In this document: positions 27,121 through 36,191 of the stretch, piece after piece | Numbering within the stretch: the first letter of the stretch is position 1 | Layout: each line of letters opens with the position of its first letter | Source of the DNA: Acetatifactor aquisgranensis | GTDB taxonomy: Bacteria > Bacillota > Clostridia > Lachnospirales > Lachnospiraceae | Assembly: GCF_943193215.1 (NCBI RefSeq) | Contig: NZ_CALPDH010000020.1 | Coordinates: 56,362 to 120,361 of the forward strand | Length of the DNA: 64,000 bases | Reading direction: 5' to 3' | Program-made: the position numbers and the translations under genes | Notes under the pieces: generated by a model | What the model was told of the DNA's origin: nothing | The model's database searches: none | The model's input: only the letters and a program-made list of their open reading frames with translations

Positions 27121-28776
27121 GTGGAAAAGAATCAGTCAAAGGACAGCAAATGGTGGAAAAGAGCCGTAATCTATCAAATCTATCCCCGCAGCTTCGCGGA
27201 CAGCAATGGGGACGGCATAGGAGATCTGCAGGGAATCATCTCAAAGCTGGACTATCTGGAAGAGCTGGGGATAGACGCAGTCTGGCTCTCGCCGGTATGC
27301 GGATCTCCCCAGGATGATAATGGTTACGATATTTCCGATTATCAGGATATCGACCCCGTGTTCGGCACTCTGGGAGACATGGAGGAATTGATTCGGGAGG
27401 CGGGAAAGCGCCGTATCCGCATCATCATGGATCTGGTGCTGAATCATTCCTCCGACGAGCATTTCTGGTTCCTGGAGGCGAAGAAGAGCCGGGAGAATCC
27501 CTATCACGACTACTATGTCTGGAGGGACGGCACGGAGGGCACGCCGCCCAACGACATGCGGGCAGGTTTCGGCGGTTCGGCCTGGGAGTGGGTTCCTGAG
27601 CTGCAGCAGTACTATTTTCACCAGTTCTCTGTAAAGCAGCCCGATCTGAACTGGGAGAATCCCAAATTACGTCAGGAAATATACGATATGATAAACTGGT
27701 GGATTGGGAAAGGCGTTGGCGGTTTCCGGCTGGATGTCATTGACCAGATTGCCAAGGAGCCGGACCGGAAAATCACCAATAACGGCCCCAGGCTCCATGA
27801 ATTCCTGCGGGAGCTGAGCAGAGAGACTTTCCAGAAAGCCAATCTGGTCACGGTCGGGGAGGCCTGGGGAGCCACCACGGAACTGGCAAAGCTGTACAGC
27901 AATCCCGACGGCAGCGAGCTGTCCATGGTATTCCAGTTCGAGCATATCTGCCTGGATCAGATACCGGGGAAAGAGAAATGGGATCTGGCGCCTTTGCCTT
28001 TCCTGAAGCTGAAAGAAGTGTTCGGCCGCTGGCAGACACAGCTGCACGGCAAGGGATGGAACAGTCTGTTCTGGAATAACCACGATTTGCCCAGAATCGT
28101 CTCCCGCTGGGGGAATGACGGGGAATATCGCGTGGAATCGGCGAAGATGCTGGCTATCCTGCTCCACGGGATGCAGGGGACTCCCTACATCTATCAGGGC
28201 GAAGAGCTGGGCATGACCAATGTGCAGTATAGGATAGAGGACTACCGGGACATTGAGAGCCTGAACCTGTATCAGGAGCGTCTGGAAAAAGGGTATGATA
28301 AGGAAGAAATCATGCGCTCCATCCACGCGAAGAGCCGGGACAACGCAAGAACCCCTATGCAGTGGAATGACAGGGAAAATGCTGGATTTACGGCCGGAAA
28401 GCCTTGGATAAAGATAAATCCCAATTACAGGGAAATCAACGCGGCGAAGCAGACAGAAGACGCGGATTCCGTTTTCGGATGTTATAGGGAGCTGATTCGG
28501 CTCCGCAAGGAGTATCCTGTCTTTGTGGATGGGGAGTTTAGGATGCTGCTGGAGACAGATGAAAATATTTTCGCATACACCAGGACAGATGAGGGCTCTC
28601 AGTTGCTGGTGGTGTGCAATTTCTATGACAGGACAGTGAGTTGCCCGCTGGAGGCGCCGGGAGCGGATTGGAAAATGTTGATCAGCAATTATAAGAATGC
28701 GGATGAGAATACAGATGGGACAATGATTCTGCATCCTTATGAGGCGAGGATGTATCTGAAACCAATGCTAGAATAA
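27121..28776 (+). CDS. GH13 alpha-glucosidase (oligo-1,6-glucosidase type)
   Basis: About 551 residues from a GTG at 27121 (AAAGGAG at 27102-27108, spacing 12), giving the family-typical start just before WWKRAVIYQIYPRSFADS. The four GH13 regions are intact: DLVLNH, GGFRLDVID (Asp nucleophile), LVTVGEAWG (acid/base Glu) and WNNHDLPR. Hydrolyses alpha-1,6 or related bonds in short glucans, isomaltose or trehalose-6-P; specificity is not certain. An upstream in-frame ATG at 27007 would add 38 unusual residues (MGYYNGKVISEIDFASV...) and cannot be excluded. No transporter is adjacent. Confidence 0.92.
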   Translation: MEKNQSKDSKWWKRAVIYQIYPRSFADSNGDGIGDLQGIISKLDYLEELGIDAVWLSPVCGSPQDDNGYDISDYQDIDPVFGTLGDMEELIREAGKRRIRIIMDLVLNHSSDEHFWFLEAKKSRENPYHDYYVWRDGTEGTPPNDMRAGFGGSAWEWVPELQQYYFHQFSVKQPDLNWENPKLRQEIYDMINWWIGKGVGGFRLDVIDQIAKEPDRKITNNGPRLHEFLRELSRETFQKANLVTVGEAWGATTELAKLYSNPDGSELSMVFQFEHICLDQIPGKEKWDLAPLPFLKLKEVFGRWQTQLHGKGWNSLFWNNHDLPRIVSRWGNDGEYRVESAKMLAILLHGMQGTPYIYQGEELGMTNVQYRIEDYRDIESLNLYQERLEKGYDKEEIMRSIHAKSRDNARTPMQWNDRENAGFTAGKPWIKINPNYREINAAKQTEDADSVFGCYRELIRLRKEYPVFVDGEFRMLLETDENIFAYTRTDEGSQLLVVCNFYDRTVSCPLEAPGADWKMLISNYKNADENTDGTMILHPYEARMYLKPMLE

Positions 28777-28794
28777 TCCTGCGAATCGTAGAGC

Positions 28795-28966
28795 TGCATC
28801 GTCTCCGAAGGGCAAAAAGGGCTCTTTATCCTGGCAGGGGGAGAGCGGAAAAGGGAAGACTGTGCTTTTCCGGCTGCTGACAGGCGTGGATGGGGGGACA
28901 CTGCGGCCTGATTTGGAGGATGGCAGGCAGACGGTACAGCTTTCATTCCGGCCAATCCTGAATTAG
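28795..28966 (+). pseudogene. Possible short ABC-ATPase-like relic
   Basis: Between the glucosidase and the Uma2 gene, one frame reads KGKTVLFRLLTGVDGGTLRP, reminiscent of a P-loop plus following helix of ABC ATPases (GxGKTTLLRLLTG). The upstream part (KGLFILAGG) is in another frame, so a frameshifted, truncated remnant is possible. Homology this short is weak evidence. Confidence 0.3.
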
Positions 28967-29803
28967 ACCGGCAATCTCATCAAGGTCAATCCGCAGCTCG
29001 CCGTCATAAAGCGCCAGTCCTGCGGTACCTGTCAGGGGGTGGAAGCAGGGCATATTATCGTGCATGAAGTCGTAGGTGAGGAGCATTTTTTTCTGCGGAT
29101 CGAGAATCCAGTATTCTTTGACGCCAGCATCGCAGTATTTCTGCAGCTTTTTGGTGCAGTCCTTTCTCCGGGAAGTCTGTGACAGGATTTCCAGGATAAA
29201 ATCGGGCGCGCCCATGATGCCCCAGCGTTTGATTTTATCCTTATTACATAAGATGACTAAATCCGGCTGTACCATGGTCTTGTCATCGCAGTCCAGGCGG
29301 ACATCTATGGGGGAGAGCAGAGGGATACAGTCGCCGCCTTTTTTACGGAGAATGGATTTTATGGCAAAAAGCATTTCGCTGGCAATCCTCTGGTGTACGA
29401 ACCCGGGAGCTTCCATAACATAGATTGTGCCATCGATAAGTTCCACCCGCTGTTCTTTCGGCCAGGCGTAGTAATCTTCCAGGGTATATTCTCCCTGCCG
29501 TTTTTCCCCTCCTGCATCATATGCTGCCTCCCGGACGCAGTCCGGCAGGTTTTCCAGGGCGTTATGGTCAAATTGATATGCCATGGGGATATGCCCGTCC
29601 TTTGCCGGATCATACCTATTTGGTGCCGCCTGTTCTCCGCCCAGCACCCGTTCAATTGCCTGCCGGGTGGCGTAGCGTGGATGGGCAGTCTCTCCGGTAA
29701 AGATTTTCTGCAATGTTCCCAGCGGGACCTGGCTGTATTCTGACAGCTGCGACAGGGTATATCCTTTTTCTGCTTTTAACCGTTTCATCTCTTCCAGCGT
29801 CAT
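28943..29803 (-). CDS. HTH plus Uma2-family nuclease-like protein
   Basis: 286 residues. An XRE-type HTH covers ~1-55 (GYTLSQLSEYSQVPLGTLQKI). After a linker comes a Uma2/DUF820 PD-(D/E)xK domain: RVELIDGTIYVM, MVQPDLVILCNKD, DFILEILSQTSRRKD and VKEYWILDPQKK carry the acidic and lysine residues of the fold. Uma2 proteins are widespread with unclear function; the HTH fusion suggests DNA targeting or self-regulation. ATG 29803 has AGGAGGCC upstream. Probably monocistronic. Confidence 0.88.
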   Translation of the reverse strand: MTLEEMKRLKAEKGYTLSQLSEYSQVPLGTLQKIFTGETAHPRYATRQAIERVLGGEQAAPNRYDPAKDGHIPMAYQFDHNALENLPDCVREAAYDAGGEKRQGEYTLEDYYAWPKEQRVELIDGTIYVMEAPGFVHQRIASEMLFAIKSILRKKGGDCIPLLSPIDVRLDCDDKTMVQPDLVILCNKDKIKRWGIMGAPDFILEILSQTSRRKDCTKKLQKYCDAGVKEYWILDPQKKMLLTYDFMHDNMPCFHPLTGTAGLALYDGELRIDLDEIAGLIQDWPE

Positions 29804-30058
29804 AGAGGCCTCCTTTTGGCATCTGAAATGGATGGTTTACAGCTATGTTAGCATGAAACAACCCGAAAGTCAACCGAATATCAACCGAATCCAAACCATA
29901 TCAGCCTTTTATGCCTGATTCCCGGCCTCCTGGCATATTCAGGGGAAGCTGTTCCTGACGGCAAAAGAGCTGTTTTTCCATATGGCTTATTTTACCAAAT
30001 TATGTTATCCTATAACAGATAGGATGTTTCAGAAAAATCCAATTTGGAGGATATCACC

Positions 30059-31858
30059 ATGGCAAAAACATTACCCGCAAGAGACCAGGTGGCCCCGGAG
30101 GACACCTGGGATTTAAGCAAGATGTACGCTGACCGGGAAAGCTGGGAAGCGGACTTAGGTCAGGCCCGGGAGATGGGCAAAAAGCTGGCGGAGCAGGAAG
30201 GGCATGTATGCGAAAGCGCCCGGAGCCTTCTTGACACCCTGCGCCAGCAGACGGCCCTGTACCGCAAACTGCACCATCTGGGCGTGTACGTATCCTGTCT
30301 CAGCGACCAGGATACAGGAAACGACACCCATCAGGAGATGAACCAGCGCTTCGGCAGCATCACAGCCGGCATTGGGAGCGACATCTCCTTCATCACCCCC
30401 GAGATTCTGGAGCTGGAGGCCGCCCGGCTGGAGGACTACTACCGGCAATGCCCCGAGCTGGAGGAGTATCGGATCGATTTGGAGGATACCCTGCGCCTGA
30501 AGCCCCATATTTTGTCCAAGGAGATGGAAAAACTGCTGGCCGACGCCTCCGAGATCTGCAGCAATCCCGACCAGACCTACGCCATCTTCAACAACGCGGA
30601 CCTGACGTTTCCCGAAGTGGAGGATGAAAACGGCGAGATGGTACAGATTAGCCAGGGGCGCTTCGTGCCTTTGGAGGAATCGGCAGACCGCCGGGTTCGC
30701 AGGGAGACCTTTGAAAAGTTCTACAGCGTCTACAAACAGTATTCCCACACCCTGGCCAGCATCTACAGCGGCCATGTCAAGCAGCTGATTTTCAACGCCA
30801 AGGCCCGCCATTATGAAAATACCCTGGAGGCGGCCGTGAACGGAGTGAACGTCTCCTCCCAGGTGTACCGGAACCTGATTGAAACCGTCAATCAGAACCT
30901 GGACAAGATGCACCGCTATGTGCGTCTGCGCAAACGTCTGCTGGGTGTGGACGAACTGCATATGTACGACATCTACACCCCCATTATCGCCGGCGTTTCC
31001 AAGGAGATTCCTTTCGCCGAAGCCAAAGAGACGGTCTTGAAGGCCCTGGCTCCTCTGGGAGAGGACTACCTGCAGGTAGTCCGGGAGGGCTTCGCCAACC
31101 GCTGGATTGACGTGTACGAGAATAAAGGCAAGCGCAGCGGCGCCTACTCCACCGGATCCTATGAAAGCTATCCCTATATCCTGTTGAACTATACAGGCAA
31201 TATGGACAATCTGTTCACCCTGATCCATGAGCTGGGCCACTCCATGCACACCTGGCACTCCAACCATGGCCAGCCGCCCATGTACGCCGGTTACCGGATC
31301 TTCGTGGCGGAAGTGGCTTCCACCTGCAACGAGATCCTGCTGATGGAATATCTGCTGGCCCACACCACGGACAAGAAAGAACGGGCTTTCCTGCTGAACC
31401 ATTATCTGGACAGCTTCAAGGGGACCGTGTACCGCCAGACCATGTTCGCGGAATATGAGATGATCACCAACCGAATGGCCGAGGAGGGGCAGAGCCTGAC
31501 GGCAGAAGCCCTGACGAAGGTCTATTATGACCTGAACAGCAAGTATTATGGGCCGGATATGGTGTCCGATCCGGAGATTGGCGTGGAATGGGCGAGAATC
31601 CCTCATTTCTACTACAATTTCTATGTGTACCAGTACGCCACCTCCTTCTCGGCTGCCGTGGCTGTGGCCCACAACATTCTGAAAGAGGGCGCGCCTGCCG
31701 TAGAGCGCTACAAGAAATTCCTTTCCGGCGGCTGCTCCATGCCCCCGGTGGAGCTGCTGAAAATCGCCGGCGTGGATCTGACCAGCGCCCAGCCTATCCA
31801 GGACGCGCTGGATGTATTCGGACAGGTGATAGAGGAATTGGAAGAACTGACGAAATAG
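30059..31858 (+). CDS. pepF: Oligoendopeptidase F, copy 1
   Basis: 599 residues of the M3B metallopeptidase family, start ATG 30059 with TTGGAGG. The zinc site HELGHSMHTWHS is at ~residue 388, with the third ligand Glu in EVASTCNEILL about 25 residues later. PepF cleaves short peptides in the cytoplasm. The second copy at 40804-42603 has the same length and I count only six residue changes (E/D, R/Q, K/R, E/D, T/M, C/S), none in the zinc site. It is the first gene of a duplicated cassette. Confidence 0.97.
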   Translation: MAKTLPARDQVAPEDTWDLSKMYADRESWEADLGQAREMGKKLAEQEGHVCESARSLLDTLRQQTALYRKLHHLGVYVSCLSDQDTGNDTHQEMNQRFGSITAGIGSDISFITPEILELEAARLEDYYRQCPELEEYRIDLEDTLRLKPHILSKEMEKLLADASEICSNPDQTYAIFNNADLTFPEVEDENGEMVQISQGRFVPLEESADRRVRRETFEKFYSVYKQYSHTLASIYSGHVKQLIFNAKARHYENTLEAAVNGVNVSSQVYRNLIETVNQNLDKMHRYVRLRKRLLGVDELHMYDIYTPIIAGVSKEIPFAEAKETVLKALAPLGEDYLQVVREGFANRWIDVYENKGKRSGAYSTGSYESYPYILLNYTGNMDNLFTLIHELGHSMHTWHSNHGQPPMYAGYRIFVAEVASTCNEILLMEYLLAHTTDKKERAFLLNHYLDSFKGTVYRQTMFAEYEMITNRMAEEGQSLTAEALTKVYYDLNSKYYGPDMVSDPEIGVEWARIPHFYYNFYVYQYATSFSAAVAVAHNILKEGAPAVERYKKFLSGGCSMPPVELLKIAGVDLTSAQPIQDALDVFGQVIEELEELTK

Positions 31859-31877
31859 CGATAGATTGTGCTATCCT

Positions 31878-31913
31878 GACCCGACAACTTTCCGCGGTTG
31901 TCGGGTCAAATTT
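31878..31913 (+). terminator. Terminator after pepF copy 1
   Basis: A perfect 11-bp stem, GACCCGACAAC / GTTGTCGGGTC, followed by an A/T-rich tail. It is exactly repeated after the second pepF copy. Confidence 0.85.
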
Positions 31914-31925
31914 ATCGTTGCGCTT

Positions 31926-32159
31926 TTGGCACAGAGACTTTATGAAGAGTGTATCCTGCACGAAGAGTGCGGGCAGGCAGACCAGAAAGCGGCGTCCCTG
32001 ACGCTTTTGGAGGTAGGGGATGTGATTGATGTTTGACTACAGCAACGTCCCTGCTTACCTGGCCGGAGTGGCTATCAGGACGGTTTCCGGATCCGCGGCA
32101 AATGGGGACAGAAATGCTATACCAAATTTGATGATAAAGAAGACAGGGAGGATTTTATC
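31926..32159 (+). pseudogene. Relic gene ends between pepF and DUF4299-like gene
   Basis: One frame reads QRLYEECILHEECGQADQ and stops at 32035 without a start, and another reads GYQDGFRIRGKWGQKCYTKF up to the next gene. In the second cassette the first fragment is preceded by further coding (EREDIYAAMQRLYEEC), absent here. These look like leftover 3' ends of genes removed by deletion. Confidence 0.5.
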
Positions 32160-33038
32160 ATGGCATTTACTTTGCAGATCAGACAAAAGAAAGTATTCGG
32201 GAAGACGGCCCTTGATATCCCGTCACTGGCCCGTGCATGCGGCCTTAACTACGGTTCCAACAACGATTTCTACATCCTCCAGGAAAACGAGCAGGTTCAG
32301 GGAACCGCTGTTTTCTATAATCCGGAACGGATAGGCCGGGGGATATTTTTCGATGGCAGCAAAGCAAAGGAGGGATACTATGAGCTGAGCTACAATATCC
32401 CCACGACCGAAGCGGAGATTACGGATTTTGCCAGGCTGGCGGGAGAGATAGAGCGGCGCCTGGGGAAGGCAGAGATGTACTGCGTTGAGGAGGAACGGAG
32501 TTTTACCGGCAGGGAGCTGGAGCAATGGGTCGGAAATTTTGCCGCGTTCAGCAGGGAATCGCTGAACCGGTTTTGCGGGAATAAGGAGTTCGCGAGCCAT
32601 ATCCTTACCCTGGCCCGGTGGCCATATACGCTGACCGAGGATAAGGTGGCCGCCTGGGAGACATGTACGGATCTTTCGGATTTCGAGCAGACCCTCCACG
32701 GGCTCCAGGCGCTTGATGTCTATTATGCGAAGCCGAGGCTTCTTCAGAAGAATGACACAAAGGAGATAGGGGCCTTTTATGCTTTGACAGAAGAATGCGA
32801 GAGCATTTTCCCTGTCCGTGCCGACGGGTTCCTGAATCTGGGCGAACTTAAGATAACGGAAGGGTTTGTCCAGTTCGTGCTTTACAGTGAGCAGCGTGTG
32901 ATGGAGGGGCTGTTCCCCTATGAGCGCTTTATTGAGGAGCTTGGAAGATATGGCGTCAGGCAGTTTGATGGAGACCATATCCTGATTCCGCCCATGACGA
33001 AAGGGGAACTGGAGAGATTAGCCGGGAAGCTGTGCTGA
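32160..33038 (+). CDS. DUF4299-like protein
   Basis: 292 residues; AGGGAGGATTTTATC precedes the ATG. The N-terminus (MAFTLQIRQKKVFGKTALDI) and overall layout resemble the DUF4299 family of Firmicutes, whose role is unknown. It is soluble with mixed alpha/beta composition; no signal peptide or catalytic motif is seen. It lies between pepF and the LRR/zinc-ribbon gene in the duplicated cassette; in the second cassette its first half is deleted. Family call is from memory of the N-terminal pattern and is moderately sure. Confidence 0.72.
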   Translation: MAFTLQIRQKKVFGKTALDIPSLARACGLNYGSNNDFYILQENEQVQGTAVFYNPERIGRGIFFDGSKAKEGYYELSYNIPTTEAEITDFARLAGEIERRLGKAEMYCVEEERSFTGRELEQWVGNFAAFSRESLNRFCGNKEFASHILTLARWPYTLTEDKVAAWETCTDLSDFEQTLHGLQALDVYYAKPRLLQKNDTKEIGAFYALTEECESIFPVRADGFLNLGELKITEGFVQFVLYSEQRVMEGLFPYERFIEELGRYGVRQFDGDHILIPPMTKGELERLAGKLC

Positions 33039-33147
33039 AAGGGAAAGTACATAAGACAGAACATGCCGCCCGGCGGTGCAGCACGGATGATGACGACAAC
33101 GGCCTGTCCAGGTGCGGCTTAAAAATATATCGGAGGAGGAATGCAAT

Positions 33148-34641
33148 ATGGAACTGGAAAAAATCAAAATAGACCCTGCGCTGCTTACCTATGCGGCCCA
33201 GGCCCTGGGCAGGGTGCCGGAGAGCCTTTATGACTTCCAGAAGATTAAGAACCTGTCCTGCGGCGGCAGGCCGGTCTTCCAGAAGCTGATAGACCCTTTG
33301 AAGGATGCCCTGCCGGAGAGGCTTGAGATTGTAAGGGGGGATTTCAGCATAATCGGAAAGATGTCAAGGCTGAAGAAACTGGCTATCTCTGCCATGCCTG
33401 TGAAGGATTTTTCCTTTTTGACCACCTGTACAGCCCTGGAGAGCCTGGAGATTTCAGCCTGCGGCATAATCGACTGCGCTTTCCTGGGGAATCTGTATAG
33501 CCTAAAGAGCCTGAGCCTGCTCAACTGCTCCGGGCTGGAGCATATGGAGGAAATCCTGAAGCTTTTCCGCCTGGAAAGGCTTTCCCTGGAGGGCAGCCAG
33601 ATTTCCGATATTTCCCATGTAGACTGCTTTCTGAACTGCAGAATCAAAGAAGTCCGTCTGCCGGAGCATATCCTGAAAGCAAAGCAGGCAGAGATGGAAA
33701 AGCAGGCTGCAGCCGACGCAAAGAAAGCGGCTGCCAGGGCAAAGAGGACGAAGAGAAAGTCCGGCCCGGCTGTGCCCTTTCAACCGGCTGAGCGGAAACA
33801 GGACCAGTATCCTTACACGCTGCATGATTTCAACTCCTCGCTGTGGGAAAGCTACAGAGGGGCATACGGAAATATAGAAGACTATATTGTAATCCTGATG
33901 GGCGAGAGGGACAAGGCCCCGGAAACCTTTAAGCTGCGCCGCCTGGAAAACGTTCCGAAAACGAATTATGAACTTGCCTTTGACAACCTCTGCGAGAACC
34001 TGTGGCACCAGATGAGTTTTTACCCGGCTACCTGGCTGGCGCTGCCGTATCTGGCCAGGCTTATGGAGGGCTGGGAAAGGGAGAAAAATCTGGAATGGAT
34101 GTTCAAGGGCATCATGGCGGCAGGAAGCTTTCTTGCCACGGACGTATACGGAGACAGGCCGGGCGAGGAAGACATTTATGAGAGCTACCGGAACGCAGGC
34201 CTGCAGATTCGCGCCATGGCCATCGATTTCCTGGCAGGGAACCTGGATTATGTCCGGGAGAAGGAAGTCCAATGGAGACGGGAGTTTGCCATTGCCGTCG
34301 CAGCGATTCTGGGAGAGCAGAAGCTTGCCTATATGCTTTCCCTTTCCGGTTTTATTTCTTACTATATTGTCTGCCCTGAATGCGAAAACTGCGATGAGGA
34401 GATAGAAGTAGGCTACTTTGAGCTCTCGGAGCGGATGAAAAAGGCAAAGGCGCCTTCCGGGAAGTGGGACGGCAGAAGCCTGGAGGATGCAAGGCTGTGG
34501 CTGCCCAATCTGTTGAACCTCCTGGAAGACGAGGAGGGAGAAGAGCTCCTGGCCGATTATTTCGGCACCTATGTATGCCCGGAATGCGGGAAGAAGACGC
34601 CTGTGCTGACAGGGATGGAAGGGTATTATTTTGGAGAGTAG
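33148..34641 (+). CDS. LRR protein with zinc-ribbon tail, copy 1
   Basis: 497 residues from the ATG at 33148 (CGGAGGAGG upstream). The N-terminal ~170 residues are short leucine-rich repeats (MSRLKKLAISAMPVKDFSFL, CTALESLEISACGIIDCAFL, LYSLKSLSLLNCSGLEHM). A Lys/Ala-rich charged linker follows (~180-210). The C-terminal part has a helical segment FYPATWLALPYLARLMEG and ends with CPECENCDEE and CPECGKK cysteine pairs, presumably zinc-binding. Cytoplasmic. The helical/zinc region recurs in the protein at 49628. Function unknown; the family behaves like a rapidly diversifying accessory or immunity-type protein. Confidence 0.82.
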   Translation: MELEKIKIDPALLTYAAQALGRVPESLYDFQKIKNLSCGGRPVFQKLIDPLKDALPERLEIVRGDFSIIGKMSRLKKLAISAMPVKDFSFLTTCTALESLEISACGIIDCAFLGNLYSLKSLSLLNCSGLEHMEEILKLFRLERLSLEGSQISDISHVDCFLNCRIKEVRLPEHILKAKQAEMEKQAAADAKKAAARAKRTKRKSGPAVPFQPAERKQDQYPYTLHDFNSSLWESYRGAYGNIEDYIVILMGERDKAPETFKLRRLENVPKTNYELAFDNLCENLWHQMSFYPATWLALPYLARLMEGWEREKNLEWMFKGIMAAGSFLATDVYGDRPGEEDIYESYRNAGLQIRAMAIDFLAGNLDYVREKEVQWRREFAIAVAAILGEQKLAYMLSLSGFISYYIVCPECENCDEEIEVGYFELSERMKKAKAPSGKWDGRSLEDARLWLPNLLNLLEDEEGEELLADYFGTYVCPECGKKTPVLTGMEGYYFGE

Positions 34642-34661
34642 CTGTAGGAACGAGGACGGAA

Positions 34662-34922
34662 ATGTCCGGCAGTGAAAAAGACATTATTCTTTCCAATAGC
34701 ATGGCAGATATGATGGGAAGCATGGTCAAAATTTCCGGCGATTTGGGACAGATATCAGGAGACAGTGCAATCAGGAGTAATGTAAATGGTTTGGGAAATA
34801 ATCTCTATTTTGGGCTTATAACAAAAAATAAGAATGGAGAAGAAAATGTGTATCAATTACAAATGTCTCTGACAGAAACAGAAAATGCCGTTGGAGGGAT
34901 AGATGAAACTAGAAAAAAGTAA
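34662..34922 (+). CDS. Small hypothetical protein, 86 residues
   Basis: ATG 34662 (MSGSEKDIILSNSMADMMGS) follows GAGGACGG. Soluble and polar, with SGDLGQISGDSAIRSN and KNGEENVYQLQMSL segments; no family recognised. Base composition shifts to AT-rich at about 34.7 kb compared with the cassette before it. It overlaps the next gene by 20 bp, so the pair is probably translationally coupled. Confidence 0.6.
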   Translation: MSGSEKDIILSNSMADMMGSMVKISGDLGQISGDSAIRSNVNGLGNNLYFGLITKNKNGEENVYQLQMSLTETENAVGGIDETRKK

Positions 34923-35250
34923 ATTGTACGAAATGGTTAGAGCTACCGGGTATATTGAAACTCTTAATTTGAGCAGATCCATGGAAGAAAAAAGCGCGAA
35001 AGAGTATAATATAACATTGGTATTAAGCGCATGTCCTTATGAGAAAGACGACTTAAGAGTGGAGCTAAAATTTAATGAGGTTACGGACTTTAAAATAGGT
35101 AATATAAACAACTTTTATAAAATTTTTATTGAGGTAAGTGATATGTCAGATTGTCAATTAGAGGGTATAAGATATATTGCTGAGGATGTAGAGCATGGTA
35201 CCATTTTTGTTCAGTGCAATGAAATACAATATAAATATATAAAAATTTAG
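34903..35250 (+). CDS. Small hypothetical protein, 115 residues
   Basis: ATG 34903 with GGAGGGATAG upstream. AT-rich gene, acidic, beta-rich pattern (YNITLVLSACPYEKDDLRVE, FYKIFIEVSDMSDCQ). The size, context and overlap with a small upstream gene resemble immunity-type proteins of toxin systems, but no family is recognised. Its base composition suggests separate acquisition from the GC-richer cassette. Confidence 0.6.
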   Translation: MKLEKSKLYEMVRATGYIETLNLSRSMEEKSAKEYNITLVLSACPYEKDDLRVELKFNEVTDFKIGNINNFYKIFIEVSDMSDCQLEGIRYIAEDVEHGTIFVQCNEIQYKYIKI

Positions 35251-35299
35251 AATAGCTGCGGGCAATACCCGGACGCTTTATCAGGCTATGGATGGGCAG

Positions 35300-35439
35300 G
35301 CTGTTGGGCTGTATGACAGCGAAGAATGTACTTTCTGGTTCGTGACAAAGGATGAGGCGGCACAGGAGGGGCTGGAAGCATTATTTGACATTGAAAGCGA
35401 GAAGTGACGGTTTATGGATAATTGTGTTTCTGTTAAAAA
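35300..35439 (+). repeat. 140-bp repeat, copy 1, with truncated gene end
   Basis: Matches 40127-40266 at nearly every base. It includes the last ~35 codons of an unidentified gene (GLYDSEECTFWFVTKDEAAQ ... ESEK stop at 35407) plus 32 bp of 3' flank. The upstream coding part is missing in both copies. Confidence 0.85.
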
Positions 35440-35460
35440 TAGTATATGATTGAGGTGAAT

Positions 35461-35669
35461 ATGGTATCTGGGAAAAATAAGCGCAAAATAGTATATGAGG
35501 GAACAAGTTATTATTGGTATGTGAGAGTCGATGAGCATGGTCAAGAGTGCATATTATATCTGATGATAAAAAGGTGCATTTAGAATATCGTTTCTCAGAT
35601 ACTGAAGTGCCTGTTACACCACAGAATATTAGAAACCATTTGAAAGAATACCATGCCAATATCTCATAG
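35461..35669 (+). pseudogene. Small gene with a frameshift
   Basis: GAGGTG precedes ATG 35461. The frame reads MVSGKNKRKIVYEGTSYYWY then VRVDEHG. A one-base shift near 35543 restores RVHIISDDKKVHLEYRF and on to a stop at 35669. Read together these give a plausible ~69-residue protein; as sequenced it is broken. No family recognised. Confidence 0.6.
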
Positions 35670-35767
35670 GAAACACTTTTCTGAAAAGGGAGGGCCGGAC
35701 AGGAGGCTGGATATGGGAGAACTCAAGTTTGCGGCGAAGATGCCCCGGACAGTTGCGCGCAGCATTT

Positions 35768-35870
35768 TATACTGCTTAACAGTTGAAATTTCTGAGTAAC
35801 CTGACTACATAACGCCAGTTACATACGATTGACCAATGCAGTATGGTAAATTCTGGCATTATGTAGTATA
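35768..35870 (+). repeat. Palindromic repeat element, copy C (diverged)
   Basis: A 103-bp element beginning TATACTGCTTAAC and ending GCATTATGTAGTATA, the same layout as copies A and B but with many substitutions. It is surrounded by gene fragments (MGELKFAAKMPRTVAR before it), suggesting insertion into decaying DNA. Confidence 0.7.
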
Positions 35871-35989
35871 ACAGATTTTATAAAGAATCATGTGGACAGG
35901 GAAAAACGGAAGAAGTACGGACTGATGTGTAATTCCTTTAAACGAAAGCCCAGATGCATTCCTAAGGACAGGATTCAGGATATCCCCAT

Positions 35990-36150
35990 GCTGTAAGACG
36001 ACAGGGTGTTTTTCTATGATGAGAGGGGCAGGTCCCTCTATGCCGCAAAGATGGCAGACGCTGTTGCCTATATCTCGGAGCTTGAACCATGGGAGCAGGT
36101 GGACGCATGCGTCTTTCCCAGAGAGAGGGAATGGGTTCTTAATTTTGCTG
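35990..36150 (+). pseudogene. Fragment of an unknown accessory gene
   Basis: The frame encodes FYDERGRSLYAAKMADAVAY then ISELEPWEQVDACVF and EREWVL. A related end, ETEWVLAVTHEDVLLFLEET with a stop, occurs at about 45027-45102. So this is the 3' part of a gene family, cut short here before the lipoprotein gene. Confidence 0.5.
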
Positions 36151-36191
36151 TGACAATTTTGAGTCCGCTGAAGCGGACATGGGAGATTAGA

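Noticed and set aside
30155..31672. 505-codon open frame antisense to pepF copy 1 (and its twin at 40900-42417)
   Set aside because: A mirror of GC-rich codon structure; low-quality protein, no ribosome site, and present only because the sense gene avoids certain codons.
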